Shown here: piece after piece, positions 1 to 7,107 of the stretch
Layout: the number at the start of each line of letters is the position of its first letter
How positions within the stretch are numbered: the first letter of the stretch is position 1
NCBI RefSeq assembly: GCF_009711475.1
Contig: NZ_SMMD01000942.1
Location: forward strand, 1 to 25,158
Origin: Fulvivirga aurantia
GTDB lineage: Bacteria; Bacteroidota; Bacteroidia; Cytophagales; Cyclobacteriaceae
Length of the DNA: 25,158 bases
Direction: 5' to 3'
Translations under genes and position numbers: made by a program
Notes under the pieces: generated by a model
Told to the model about the DNA's origin: nothing
Databases searched by the model: none
Seen by the model: only the letters and a program-made list of their open reading frames with translations

Positions 1-281
1 CAAAAGGTAGGGTGACCAGCTACGGGGCTATTGCCAATTACCTTGGGGCAAAAGGAAGTTCTCGAATGGTCGGTTGGGCGATGAATGCGGCTCACGGTCT
101 GGAAGATGTACCGGCACATCGCGTTGTCAATAGAAATGGTTTGCTTACCGGCAAACATCATTTTAACACCCCGGATGCAATGCAGCAATTATTGGAGGAG
201 GAAGGAGTGAAGGTAGTGAATGATAAGGTGGTGGCGTTTGCCAGTATCTTTTGGAATCCTTCGGAAGAATTAAGTCTTTAA
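1..281 (+). CDS. Alkyltransferase-like protein (MGMT/ATL family), 3' part
   Basis: The reading frame is open from the left edge, so the gene begins outside the window; 92 C-terminal residues are visible. They match the DNA-binding domain of O6-alkylguanine-DNA alkyltransferases: a GRVTSYGAIA segment, the R-finger region (SSRMVGWAMNAA) and the active-site region. Where true methyltransferases have PCHRV, this protein reads PAHRVVNRNG. The cysteine that accepts the alkyl group is therefore alanine, as in alkyltransferase-like (ATL) proteins. ATLs bind alkylated guanines and are thought to flag them for nucleotide excision repair rather than reverse the damage themselves. An internal GTG at 12 could start an ORF but would cut the domain, so I treat the gene as 5'-truncated by the window edge. 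Confidence 0.88.
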   Translation, partial: KGRVTSYGAIANYLGAKGSSRMVGWAMNAAHGLEDVPAHRVVNRNGLLTGKHHFNTPDAMQQLLEEEGVKVVNDKVVAFASIFWNPSEELSL

Positions 282-342
282 TTAAGCTATTTTAAGACAA
301 TAGTCTCAAATCGGGACATAATTTATTTTTGGCATGCCTTTT

Positions 343-363
343 AAACCCCAAAAAGGGGGTTTT
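343..363 (+). terminator. Possible terminator of the ATL gene
   Basis: The heptamer AAACCCC (343-349) and its complement GGGGTTT (356-362) form a 7-bp stem with an A-rich 6-nt loop, 62 nt after the ATL stop codon. Only a short T-run follows, and most of it belongs to the stem, so strength is uncertain. It lies just upstream of the sigma-54 promoter and may insulate it. Confidence 0.4.
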
Positions 364-382
364 ACAATGTGTTATGCGTTTC

Positions 383-398
383 TGGCATACGTGTTGCA
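383..398 (+). promoter_or_regulatory. Sigma-54 (-24/-12) promoter
   Basis: The sequence TGGCATACGTGTTGCA matches the RpoN consensus TGGCAC-N5-TTGCA at all but one position. The invariant GG (384-385) and GC (396-397) are separated by exactly 10 bases. Transcription would start about 12 bases after the GC, near 409. No protein-coding gene follows on this strand before a strong terminator at 488-520. Sigma-54 promoters need an enhancer-binding activator; I did not identify its binding site. Confidence 0.65.
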
Positions 399-408
399 AA
401 AGATTAAG

Positions 409-520
409 TCCAATACTTTTGGTTTAGGTTTGGAAATCACTTAGCTGCAGATTGTTTAGTTGGTTTTAAATTTTGCAGCATTTTTTTAAGGTCGCCCTGA
501 GGAGGGCGGCCTTTGTTTTT
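409..520 (+). ncRNA. Candidate sigma-54-dependent small RNA (~110 nt)
   Basis: This is inferred from a sigma-54 promoter upstream (383-398) and a strong intrinsic terminator downstream (488-520), with no credible ORF between. The predicted transcript contains a possible internal stem, GCTGCA (444-449) with TGCAGC (474-479), around a 24-nt loop. That loop has a U/G-rich single-stranded stretch that could pair with mRNAs. The 3' end is complementary to the last codons of the convergent symporter gene, so it could also act in cis as an antisense RNA. It matches no RNA family I know. Confidence 0.5.
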
Positions 521-1958
521 GTAATAAAAGTAAACCTAGGAAGGTTATCGCTCCATTAACGATCAAAATTTCGAAACCAAACTTATAACCCCCCAGCCAC
601 GCTTCTGAGTTTATGTTTATAATGTATGACAGTACCGGTGACAATAAGCAGACAATCGGTACCCCACGATCACGCACTTGAAGGTTGGTAAACAGGCCAA
701 AAGCATAAAGACCCAACAACGGGCCATAAGTATATCCCGCTGCTTTGAAAACCGAGCTAATCACGGCCTCATCATTGATGAGTTGAAATAGTAAAATAAC
801 ACCGAATAACAGGATGGAAAAGCCCAGGTGAACCAACAGTCTGGTGTTGCGCTGCTGTACTTCAGTTTTAAGCGTATCATCTCTTTGGAAGTTTAGAAAA
901 TCCACGCAAAATGAGGTGGTAAGCGAAGTAAGTGCTGAGTCGGCACTAGAGTATGCTGCAGCTATAATTCCGAGTAAAAACATGACACCAGCCACTACCG
1001 GGAAGTGATTGAGTGCAAGCATGGGAAATAAATCATCTGTTTTTTCAGGTAGAGATATTCCATTTGAAGAGGCATAAATGTAGAGTAAGGCGCCCATTGA
1101 AAGGAATAGTAGATTTACAAAGACCAAAATGATCGAAAACCAAAACATGTTTTTCTGAGCTTCTCCCAGATTTTTACAGGTAAGGTTTTTTTGCATCATG
1201 TCCTGGTCGAGGCCTGTCATGACGATGGCGATAAAAGCCCCGGCAAAAAATTGTTTGAAAAAGTTGGAACCAGATTGCCAGTCCCAGAAGAATATTTTTG
1301 AGTAATCACTTCCTTCAACGGTTGATACTAATCCGCTCATGCTCAAGTTTAAATCCTGGCTGATCAGGTAGACAACCAGCACTACAGCCGTAAGCATAAA
1401 TAAGGTTTGTAAAGTATCGGTCCATACAATGGTTTTTATGCCACCTCTAAATGTGTAGAGCCAGATAAGAGCAATAGTAACTAACACAGTGACCCAAAAA
1501 GGAACCTGCCAGGCATCAAAAATGGCAAGTTGGAGCACCCCTGCTACTAAAAATAGCCTGAAAGACGCTCCGATTGTGCGGCTAAGTAGAAAGTAAAAAG
1601 CGCCTGTTTTGTAAGAATATAAGCCAAATCGCTGCTCCAGGTAGCCATAAATAGATATCAGATTCATTCTATAGTATAGCGGCATAAGTATGGTGCCGAT
1701 TACAAGATAGCCGAACAGGTAGCCCAGCACCATTTGCATGTAAGCAAACTGTGTGTCTGCCACCCAACCGGGTACAGAGATAAAGGTCACGCCTGAGAGG
1801 GAGGCGCCTATCATACCAAAGGCTACAAGGTACCAGGGAGATTGCCTGTTGGCAGTAAAAAATGTTTGAGAATCAGATTTTTTTGTGGTGAAAAATGAAA
1901 TGAGAATTAGAACCAGAAAATAGACAGCTATAATCGAAATGACTAGTGTAGGACTCAT
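486..1958 (-). CDS. Sodium:solute symporter family (SSS) transporter
   Basis: A 490-residue polytopic membrane protein with roughly 13 hydrophobic helices. It should use the sodium gradient to import a small solute across the inner membrane. SSS hallmarks include the N-terminal GMIGASLSGVTFISVPGW segment (helix 1-2 region), the GLDQDMMQKNLTCKN segment after helix 6, and the AAAYSSADSALTS segment, which resembles the family's sodium-site helix. The substrate cannot be read from sequence; sialic acid, sugars, proline and other solutes are all possible in this family. I place the start at ATG 1958 (MSPTLVISII), which directly opens helix 1, rather than at 2009, which would add a basic 17-residue extension. 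Its C-terminal codons form the opposite-strand terminator hairpin. Confidence 0.9.
   Translation of the reverse strand: MSPTLVISIIAVYFLVLILISFFTTKKSDSQTFFTANRQSPWYLVAFGMIGASLSGVTFISVPGWVADTQFAYMQMVLGYLFGYLVIGTILMPLYYRMNLISIYGYLEQRFGLYSYKTGAFYFLLSRTIGASFRLFLVAGVLQLAIFDAWQVPFWVTVLVTIALIWLYTFRGGIKTIVWTDTLQTLFMLTAVVLVVYLISQDLNLSMSGLVSTVEGSDYSKIFFWDWQSGSNFFKQFFAGAFIAIVMTGLDQDMMQKNLTCKNLGEAQKNMFWFSIILVFVNLLFLSMGALLYIYASSNGISLPEKTDDLFPMLALNHFPVVAGVMFLLGIIAAAYSSADSALTSLTTSFCVDFLNFQRDDTLKTEVQQRNTRLLVHLGFSILLFGVILLFQLINDEAVISSVFKAAGYTYGPLLGLYAFGLFTNLQVRDRGVPIVCLLSPVLSYIININSEAWLGGYKFGFEILIVNGAITFLGLLLLQKQRPPSSGRP
488..520 (+). terminator. Intrinsic terminator on the plus strand, inside the symporter 3' end
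   Basis: Positions 488-498 pair with 503-513 as an 11-bp GC-rich stem with one G-U wobble and a GAGG tetraloop. The T-rich tail TTTGTTTTT (512-520) follows. On the minus strand the bases after the hairpin are A-rich, so it is oriented to stop plus-strand transcription, not the symporter mRNA. It overlaps the symporter's last codons. Confidence 0.75.
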
Positions 1959-1997
1959 ATTTATAGTTTGGTGACCTCTAAAGTCGCATTTTTTTTT

Positions 1998-2005
1998 TAC
2001 TTTTG
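1998..2005 (+). promoter_or_regulatory. Bacteroidota -7 box upstream of clpS
   Basis: TACTTTTG is a full match to TAnnTTTG, the -7 element of the Bacteroidota primary sigma factor. It sits 25 bases before the clpS ATG, giving a short leader. I see no well-spaced TTTG -33 element. Confidence 0.5.
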
Positions 2006-2030
2006 GCAAACAAAACCATTATGTATTACT

Positions 2031-2306
2031 ATGGATTTGGGATATAAAGAAGACGAATTAGTTGAAGTACTCGAAGATGTAACGGATGTTAAAGACCTCA
2101 TGGTTTTTAATGACGATGTTAACACTTTTGATCATGTAATTAACACGCTGGTTAAGGTATGTAGACATACTGCCGAGCAGGCGGAGCAATGCGCAATGAT
2201 TATTCATTACAAAGGAAAATGCTCTGTTAAAAAAGGTGTGTTAAAAGATCTAAGGCCAATGAAAGACGCTATTTGCGAGGCCGGTATCGATGCTAAGGTA
2301 GTCTAA
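2031..2306 (+). CDS. clpS: ATP-dependent Clp protease adaptor ClpS
   Basis: A 91-residue cytoplasmic adaptor that delivers N-end-rule substrates to ClpAP-type proteases. The core is typical of ClpS: VFNDDVNTFDHVINTLVKVC, with the NDDVNTF substrate-binding segment, followed by HTAEQAEQCAMIIHYKGKC and a C-terminal strand. The asparagine and two aspartates of the N-degron pocket region are present, as is the histidine of the HT(A/S)EQAEQ helix. I choose ATG 2031 because it gives the usual family length and follows a TAnnTTTG box. The frame is open further upstream, but that extension would encode a poly-Phe stretch that overlaps the promoter. recR follows after 154 bp and appears to have its own promoter. 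Confidence 0.93.
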   Translation: MDLGYKEDELVEVLEDVTDVKDLMVFNDDVNTFDHVINTLVKVCRHTAEQAEQCAMIIHYKGKCSVKKGVLKDLRPMKDAICEAGIDAKVV

Positions 2307-2423
2307 GTAACAATCACACTTCATTCTCTCTTATTATAGCCTTACTCTAAGGGCTAAATGGATAATCCTCCCCTAAACATTTTACAAAATTTTAATTCAA
2401 GTGACGATAATATGCGTCTATGA

Positions 2424-2454
2424 TAACTCAAACGTGAGTTAATGGTTATCTTTG
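2424..2454 (+). promoter_or_regulatory. recR promoter with overlapping inverted repeat
   Basis: TATCTTTG (2447-2454) is a perfect TAnnTTTG box. A start of transcription 5-7 bases later would fall at or next to the recR ATG (2461), so the mRNA may be leaderless or nearly so. Just upstream, TAACTCA (2424-2430) and TGAGTTA (2435-2441) form a perfect 7-bp inverted repeat with a 4-bp spacer. It occupies the -35 to -20 region, where a repressor or activator could bind. Confidence 0.5.
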
Positions 2455-2460
2455 AAAAGC

Positions 2461-3075
2461 ATGGAATATCCTTCGAAACTTATAGAAAACGCAGTAAGTG
2501 AGATAGCCAAACTTCCGGGAATTGGGAAGAAAACGGCATTACGACTTGCGCTTAATTTGCTCAAAGAAGATAAGCAGTATACACAATCACTGACTTTGGC
2601 CTTAGATGACCTTCGCAATAAAATCCAATATTGTAAGGAATGTCAAAATATATCAGACACAGATGTTTGTAACATATGCGCTAGCCACAGAAGAGATAAA
2701 TCTATTGTGTGTGTGGTAGAAGATACAAGAGATGTAATAGCCATAGAAAACACTTCGCAATATACAGGCCTATACCATGTTTTAGGAGGAGTGATCTCAC
2801 CCATCGATGGTATTGGGCCGTCTGAGCTTACAGTAGAACTATTGATTGATAGAGTGAAGGCTGAGAATAGCGAGATAAAGGAAGTTATCTTTGCATTGAG
2901 CCCTACCATGGAAGGGGATACAACCGCCTTTTACCTTACCAAGAGGTTAAAAGAATACAACTTGAAAGTTACCACAATTGCCAGAGGCATACCGATTGGT
3001 GGTGAACTTGAGTATACTGATGAAATTACATTGGGTAGAAGCATACTGAGCAGAACCACCTACAGTCAGGAATAA
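2461..3075 (+). CDS. recR: Recombination mediator protein RecR
   Basis: A 204-residue RecR of standard length. RecR acts with RecO (and RecF) to load RecA on SSB-coated single-stranded DNA in gap repair. Domains in order: an N-terminal helix-hairpin-helix (LPGIGKKTALRLAL, about 17-30), a four-cysteine zinc motif (CKEC...CNIC, about 57-75), and a Toprim domain beginning with IVCVVED. Also present are the HVLGGVISPIDGIGP segment and the C-terminal GIPIGGELEYTDEITLG element. The ATG at 2461 is preferred to a TTG at 2452 that falls within the promoter box. It is a single-gene unit; the next gene starts 57 bp downstream. Confidence 0.97.
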   Translation: MEYPSKLIENAVSEIAKLPGIGKKTALRLALNLLKEDKQYTQSLTLALDDLRNKIQYCKECQNISDTDVCNICASHRRDKSIVCVVEDTRDVIAIENTSQYTGLYHVLGGVISPIDGIGPSELTVELLIDRVKAENSEIKEVIFALSPTMEGDTTAFYLTKRLKEYNLKVTTIARGIPIGGELEYTDEITLGRSILSRTTYSQE

Positions 3076-3132
3076 CAAGTATATATTTATTTTAAGATTA
3101 ATTGTACTTATCTTGTTGCAAAGTTAGAAGCA

Positions 3133-6100
3133 ATGAGAGATATAGGTGCAACTCATACTGCATCCAAAAACTTAACTTCGGCTAACAAGCTGATTTACAG
3201 ATTTTGTGTTTGCCTGATTACATTTCTGGTGCAAAGCCCTTGTATCTGGTCACAAGTTGACCAAATAGATTCATTGAAAACGAAGAGGAGCCAGGCTGAA
3301 TCTATTGAACAAGAGATTAATATTCTGGATCAGCTCATATCCAATTATTTTAATGTAAGTGTAGATTCTGCAGGGCAATATATCGGAGACTATTTTAAAA
3401 AAGCAAACAAGCTTAATAACCATAAGTATATTTACCAGGCTCACGCACATGCCAGTCGATATTATTGGATGAAATCGGAGTCTGATAGCGTTATTAAACA
3501 CCTTGAAAACTCTCTTTTTTATGCAAAAGCATTAGAAAATTTAACACTGCAAGCTGATACGTATCGTAGAATGTCAATGTTTTATGATTATCAGGGTGAT
3601 ATGCAACAGTCTATTGCCTTTGCGGAAAAGGCAAGTGAAAAAGCGCTTTTGTCTAATGATTGGGATCTGATAAGTCGCACATTGCTAAGAGAAGGAAATT
3701 TAAACTATAGAAGTCGAAAATATCCTGAAGCAATCAAAGCTTATCATGCTGTGGATTCAATTATTACAAGTAATGATACGATCAACGACTTTCTGGGTTC
3801 TGCACTGCTCAATATAGGGCTTATATACACATATCTCGATAACCAAAAGGCCGAAGACTATCTGAAGAGAGCTTTAGCACTTTATAGTGAACTTAATTAT
3901 CAGGAAGGCATTGCCAACACAAAAATTAATCTAGTTAGTTATTATGAAAGAAGAAGTATAGATATGGAAGTGCTTAAACTAGCTAAAGAAGCACAGGAAT
4001 TTTATAGAAATTATGGAGATGTAGTTAAAGATGCTTTTGCTTCAGAAATTCTGGCTAATTGTTTCCTGGCACTAAATAATCTGGATAGTGCCAAACTGTA
4101 TTATGAACATTCCTTATCAAAAGCAATTGACTCTAATCAGCCGGACAGAATAGCTAAGAGCTACGTGGGCATGGCCAAATATGCATTCAAATCCGGTCAG
4201 CATCAAATGGCAATTGATAATTACAAAAAGGCCATAGATCATTTTAGTGACATCATGGAAGCGTTTACGCTTCATGAAAAGGTAGATATTTATGAAGGTC
4301 TTTCTCAATCATATCTAGAAAAAGGCGATTATAAAAAGGCATATGCTCATATTATGGAGTTTGTGAAATGGCAAGATAGTTTGAGCGCCAGAGCAAATAA
4401 TCGTTTGGTGAGTGAAATTGAAGCCAAATACCAAACGGAAAAGAAACAAAAGCAGATAGAGCTTCTTGCGGCTCAAAATGCCTTGGAAAAACAGCAAAGA
4501 GCAACTCAGTTCTATATTTTTATTGCGGCATTAGTTTTTATCATCATAGTCTTGGCAGTGGTTTACTCACTTTATAGAAATCGGCAAAAAGTAGCCAGAA
4601 AACTGAGTGAGTTAGACCAGACTAAATCGAAATTTTTTGCCAACATTTCCCATGAGTTTAGAACTCCTTTGACCTTGATTAAAGGACCTGTTCACGATCA
4701 GCTCAGTCAACCAGATCTCAATGAGTCGAGCCAAAGCAATCTGGAGATGATCGATAAAAATGCTGACCGACTCCTAAAGTTGGTAGATCAGCTACTTGAC
4801 TTATCGAAGCTTGAGTCTGGCAATATGAAGCTCAATATAGAACAAGGTAGTTTGCTAGCCCTACTCCGTGGTTTGGTTTCTTCATTTAATTATACTTTCA
4901 ATCAAAGGCAAATTAGTCTAAATGTAGAAATGCCAACAGCTGAAGACCAGAGTTTCTTTGACCAGGATATCATCGAAAAAATCGTTAATAACTTATTGTC
5001 AAATGCGCTGAAGTATACACCCAAAAACGGATATGTTGACTTTACAGTAAGCTTAGAGGCGGGCAAAGTTGATATCTCTGTTAGAAACAGTGGGCCAGGA
5101 ATTAGGCCAGAACAACTCAATCAAATTTCAAAGAGATTCTATCAGGCCGATGCCAATAGCGAAGGTGTAGGTATTGGTTTGGCATTGATTAAGGAGCTGG
5201 TGCAATTGCATTGTGGGGTTTTATCTATTGACAGCGAAGAAGGGAAGTTTGCTACATTTAAGGTCAGTCTGCCAGTTGCACATGACAATTTTAGACCTGA
5301 AGATATAATACCGGAAGCACCCACTCAGTCTGTTGACGATACGAATCAATTGACAGGAGGTATGTTTTCTTCAAATGGTTTAGAGCTATTTAATAATGAT
5401 CAAGAGTTACCCTTGATGCTGATTGTGGAGGATAATACAGATGTGCGTCAGTTAGTAAAGAATACATTTTCTTGTGAGTTTAAAATAATAGAAGCTGAGA
5501 ATGGTAAAGAGGGTGTACAATCGGCATTGGAATTTATTCCAGACATCATTATCTCAGATATTATGATGCCTGTAAAAGATGGTGTCGAGCTATCTCAAAC
5601 GCTGAAAGCTGACGAAAAAACATGTCATATACCTATCATATTGCTTACTGCCAAGGCCGGGGAAAGAAATGAAATCATCGGTCTGGAAACAGGTGCAGAT
5701 GACTATATCGTAAAGCCTTTTAATAAGGATGTTTTACGAATAAGAGTTAAAAAACTCATTGAGCTCAGGGCTACTCTTAGAAAAAGATACAGTCAGGAAG
5801 TTATATTAAAACCAAAAGACATTGCCATAACCCCTACTGATGAGAAATTTTTGAAAAAAGTACAGGACATCCTGGACGAAAAATTAACCGAGCCGAATTT
5901 TACAACAGAGATCTTTAGTAAAGAAATAGGCATGAGTCGCATGCAGTTGCACCGAAAACTCAAGGCTATCGTTGGCTTAAGTGCCACAGAATTTATCCGA
6001 TCGCAAAGGCTCAAGGCAGCCGCTCACTTACTGTCATCGACTGATACGCACATCGCTGAGGTAGGATATGCTGTGGGTTTTAATGACCCATCTTATTTTG

Positions 6101-6159
6101 CCAAATGTTTCAAAGAAGTATATGGCTGCTCCCCAACACAATTTAGCCTTCAAAACTAA
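3133..6159 (+). CDS. Hybrid two-component regulator: TPR sensor, histidine kinase, receiver, AraC output
   Basis: A 1008-residue one-protein signalling system of the HTCS type. An N-terminal signal/anchor segment (about 20-41) precedes about 400 residues of tetratricopeptide-like helical repeats, probably periplasmic. A single membrane helix (about 460-482) leads to the kinase core: H-box NISHEFRTPL with phospho-acceptor His507, N-box NNLLSNALKY and GVGIGLAL. The receiver starts at LMLIVEDN; its phospho-acceptor is Asp809 (SDIMMP), with a conserved Lys in VKPF. A C-terminal AraC helix-turn-helix pair (about 895-1008) should bind DNA. Unlike classical SusR-type HTCS, it has no beta-propeller/Y_Y_Y sensor. 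The G1 box reads NSGPG, with Asn at the usual Asp, a change also seen in other Bacteroidota kinases of this class. Its probable target is the exported-protein operon starting 140 bp downstream. Confidence 0.93.
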   Translation: MRDIGATHTASKNLTSANKLIYRFCVCLITFLVQSPCIWSQVDQIDSLKTKRSQAESIEQEINILDQLISNYFNVSVDSAGQYIGDYFKKANKLNNHKYIYQAHAHASRYYWMKSESDSVIKHLENSLFYAKALENLTLQADTYRRMSMFYDYQGDMQQSIAFAEKASEKALLSNDWDLISRTLLREGNLNYRSRKYPEAIKAYHAVDSIITSNDTINDFLGSALLNIGLIYTYLDNQKAEDYLKRALALYSELNYQEGIANTKINLVSYYERRSIDMEVLKLAKEAQEFYRNYGDVVKDAFASEILANCFLALNNLDSAKLYYEHSLSKAIDSNQPDRIAKSYVGMAKYAFKSGQHQMAIDNYKKAIDHFSDIMEAFTLHEKVDIYEGLSQSYLEKGDYKKAYAHIMEFVKWQDSLSARANNRLVSEIEAKYQTEKKQKQIELLAAQNALEKQQRATQFYIFIAALVFIIIVLAVVYSLYRNRQKVARKLSELDQTKSKFFANISHEFRTPLTLIKGPVHDQLSQPDLNESSQSNLEMIDKNADRLLKLVDQLLDLSKLESGNMKLNIEQGSLLALLRGLVSSFNYTFNQRQISLNVEMPTAEDQSFFDQDIIEKIVNNLLSNALKYTPKNGYVDFTVSLEAGKVDISVRNSGPGIRPEQLNQISKRFYQADANSEGVGIGLALIKELVQLHCGVLSIDSEEGKFATFKVSLPVAHDNFRPEDIIPEAPTQSVDDTNQLTGGMFSSNGLELFNNDQELPLMLIVEDNTDVRQLVKNTFSCEFKIIEAENGKEGVQSALEFIPDIIISDIMMPVKDGVELSQTLKADEKTCHIPIILLTAKAGERNEIIGLETGADDYIVKPFNKDVLRIRVKKLIELRATLRKRYSQEVILKPKDIAITPTDEKFLKKVQDILDEKLTEPNFTTEIFSKEIGMSRMQLHRKLKAIVGLSATEFIRSQRLKAAAHLLSSTDTHIAEVGYAVGFNDPSYFAKCFKEVYGCSPTQFSLQN

Positions 6160-6190
6160 AAACCCAACAATCTTTTTGTAGAAAACATCG

Positions 6191-6210
6191 GCCTAAAACT
6201 AAAATTAGGC
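6191..6210. repeat. Inverted repeat after the hybrid regulator
   Basis: GCCTAA (6191-6196) and TTAGGC (6205-6210) form a 6-bp stem 31 bp after the regulator stop codon. There is no T-run, so it is not a convincing intrinsic terminator. It could be an mRNA 3' stem or part of the regulatory region of the next operon. Confidence 0.3.
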
Positions 6211-6213
6211 ACA

Positions 6214-6243
6214 TGTTACATATGTGATACTGGTTGTTACATA
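6214..6243 (+). promoter_or_regulatory. Direct repeat TGTTACATA x2, 21-bp period (candidate AraC-type operator)
   Basis: The nonamer TGTTACATA occurs at 6214-6222 and 6235-6243, exactly 21 bp apart, or two helical turns. Matches continue beyond the nonamer (T and ATA in register). AraC-family outputs bind two direct half-sites on one DNA face with this spacing. An AT-rich -7-like element (6259-6266, seven of eight TAnnTTTG positions) lies just downstream. The site sits between an AraC-type hybrid regulator and the operon of exported proteins. Confidence 0.5.
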
Positions 6244-6298
6244 ATTTATATAGCCTATTATTTTTTCATAGTAATGTTGTTTTAAAACAATTAATATT

Positions 6299-6898
6299 AT
6301 GAAAAAACCACACTCTAAATTTTCAATTAAACAAGCAGCACTCACGGTGTTGAGCTGGCCGCTGTTACTTATGTTACTGTTTATAGGTACTACTTCCTGT
6401 GACGTGGAAGAAATTCCTGAGGTAGATGACATACCGCCAACATTTACATTCAGCATTTCAGGTCCGGGAGGTGCATATTCCTTTAATCAAGATGATGATT
6501 TTGAGAATTTACAGCTAAACATATTAGCTGGTGCAACTTATCGATTTGCTTTCATCGGGAGTGATGAAGGTGGTGTAAGCATACATGAATTTAGCATAGC
6601 TCCTTATGACAATTTTAATTTAAGTGATTTGGTGCCATCTACAGCTAATGATGAAGTGATAGGTCTCAGCAGATCCATCCGACAATTGGGTGATCGATCT
6701 GACCCAAAAACTTCACTTACCCTAAGCGGCCAGATTGAAGTTTTGCCGCTAGGAAGCAACGAATCTTTGTCAACTGAAATTGGACTGTATGTCCGTGATT
6801 TTGGAGGTGCATCAAGAGACTACAACTCCACCAGTGCCAGACTCCAAATTTTATTGGTTAACGAAGGCAGTCCTCTGGGCTTAATAAACCTCCCATAA
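6299..6898 (+). CDS. Hypothetical lipoprotein
   Basis: A 199-residue protein with a basic N-terminus, a hydrophobic stretch and a lipobox ending at Cys34 (IGTTSC). It is probably acylated and placed in the outer membrane. The acidic residues after the cysteine (DVEE) resemble export signals that send Bacteroidota lipoproteins to the cell surface; this is inference. The mature part is rich in beta-forming and polar residues and suggests a small beta-sandwich, but I do not recognise a family. It is the first gene of the block behind the direct-repeat operator and is followed 42 bp later by a mini-ORF. A role in a surface complex with its neighbours is plausible but unproven. Confidence 0.75.
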   Translation: MKKPHSKFSIKQAALTVLSWPLLLMLLFIGTTSCDVEEIPEVDDIPPTFTFSISGPGGAYSFNQDDDFENLQLNILAGATYRFAFIGSDEGGVSIHEFSIAPYDNFNLSDLVPSTANDEVIGLSRSIRQLGDRSDPKTSLTLSGQIEVLPLGSNESLSTEIGLYVRDFGGASRDYNSTSARLQILLVNEGSPLGLINLP

Positions 6899-6940
6899 CA
6901 TTCGTCAGTTAGAACTGACTAAGCTAGCAAAACCCAGGAT

Positions 6941-7096
6941 GTGAAAAGATCACTTGATAATTATACTGGCTCGATACATCATGTTCCTATGAGAAAGATT
7001 GCTTTAAACATAGAGTATCTCAAGGCAGGCCATTATGAGTTACAGATTATTCACAAGGGCAAGATCATAAAGACGATCTATTTCCAGAAATCTTAA
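6941..7096 (+). CDS. 51-residue peptide resembling the end of a T9SS type A sorting domain
   Basis: An ORF below usual length cut-offs, GTG 6941 to TAA 7096, closed upstream by an in-frame TAA at 6920. ATG 6989 would give a 35-residue version. It contains ALNIEYLKAGHYELQII and ends IIKTIYFQKS. The pattern 'hydrophobic-x-LKAG-x-Y-x-LQI ... IK-x-hydrophobic-K' mirrors the last strands of the T9SS tail two genes downstream (FPAGMYHLQI ... LIKNFRIIKH). There is no signal peptide, cargo region or YPNP-type domain start. It could be the remnant of a decayed cargo gene or a real mini-protein. Its gaps of 42 and 11 bp fit the operon. Confidence 0.55.
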   Translation: MKRSLDNYTGSIHHVPMRKIALNIEYLKAGHYELQIIHKGKIIKTIYFQKS

Positions 7097-7107
7097 CATA
7101 TACAGAC

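Noticed and set aside
1968..2030. Upstream extension of clpS starting at 1968
   Set aside because: It would encode a poly-Phe leader across the TAnnTTTG promoter box; the ATG at 2031 gives the normal ClpS length.
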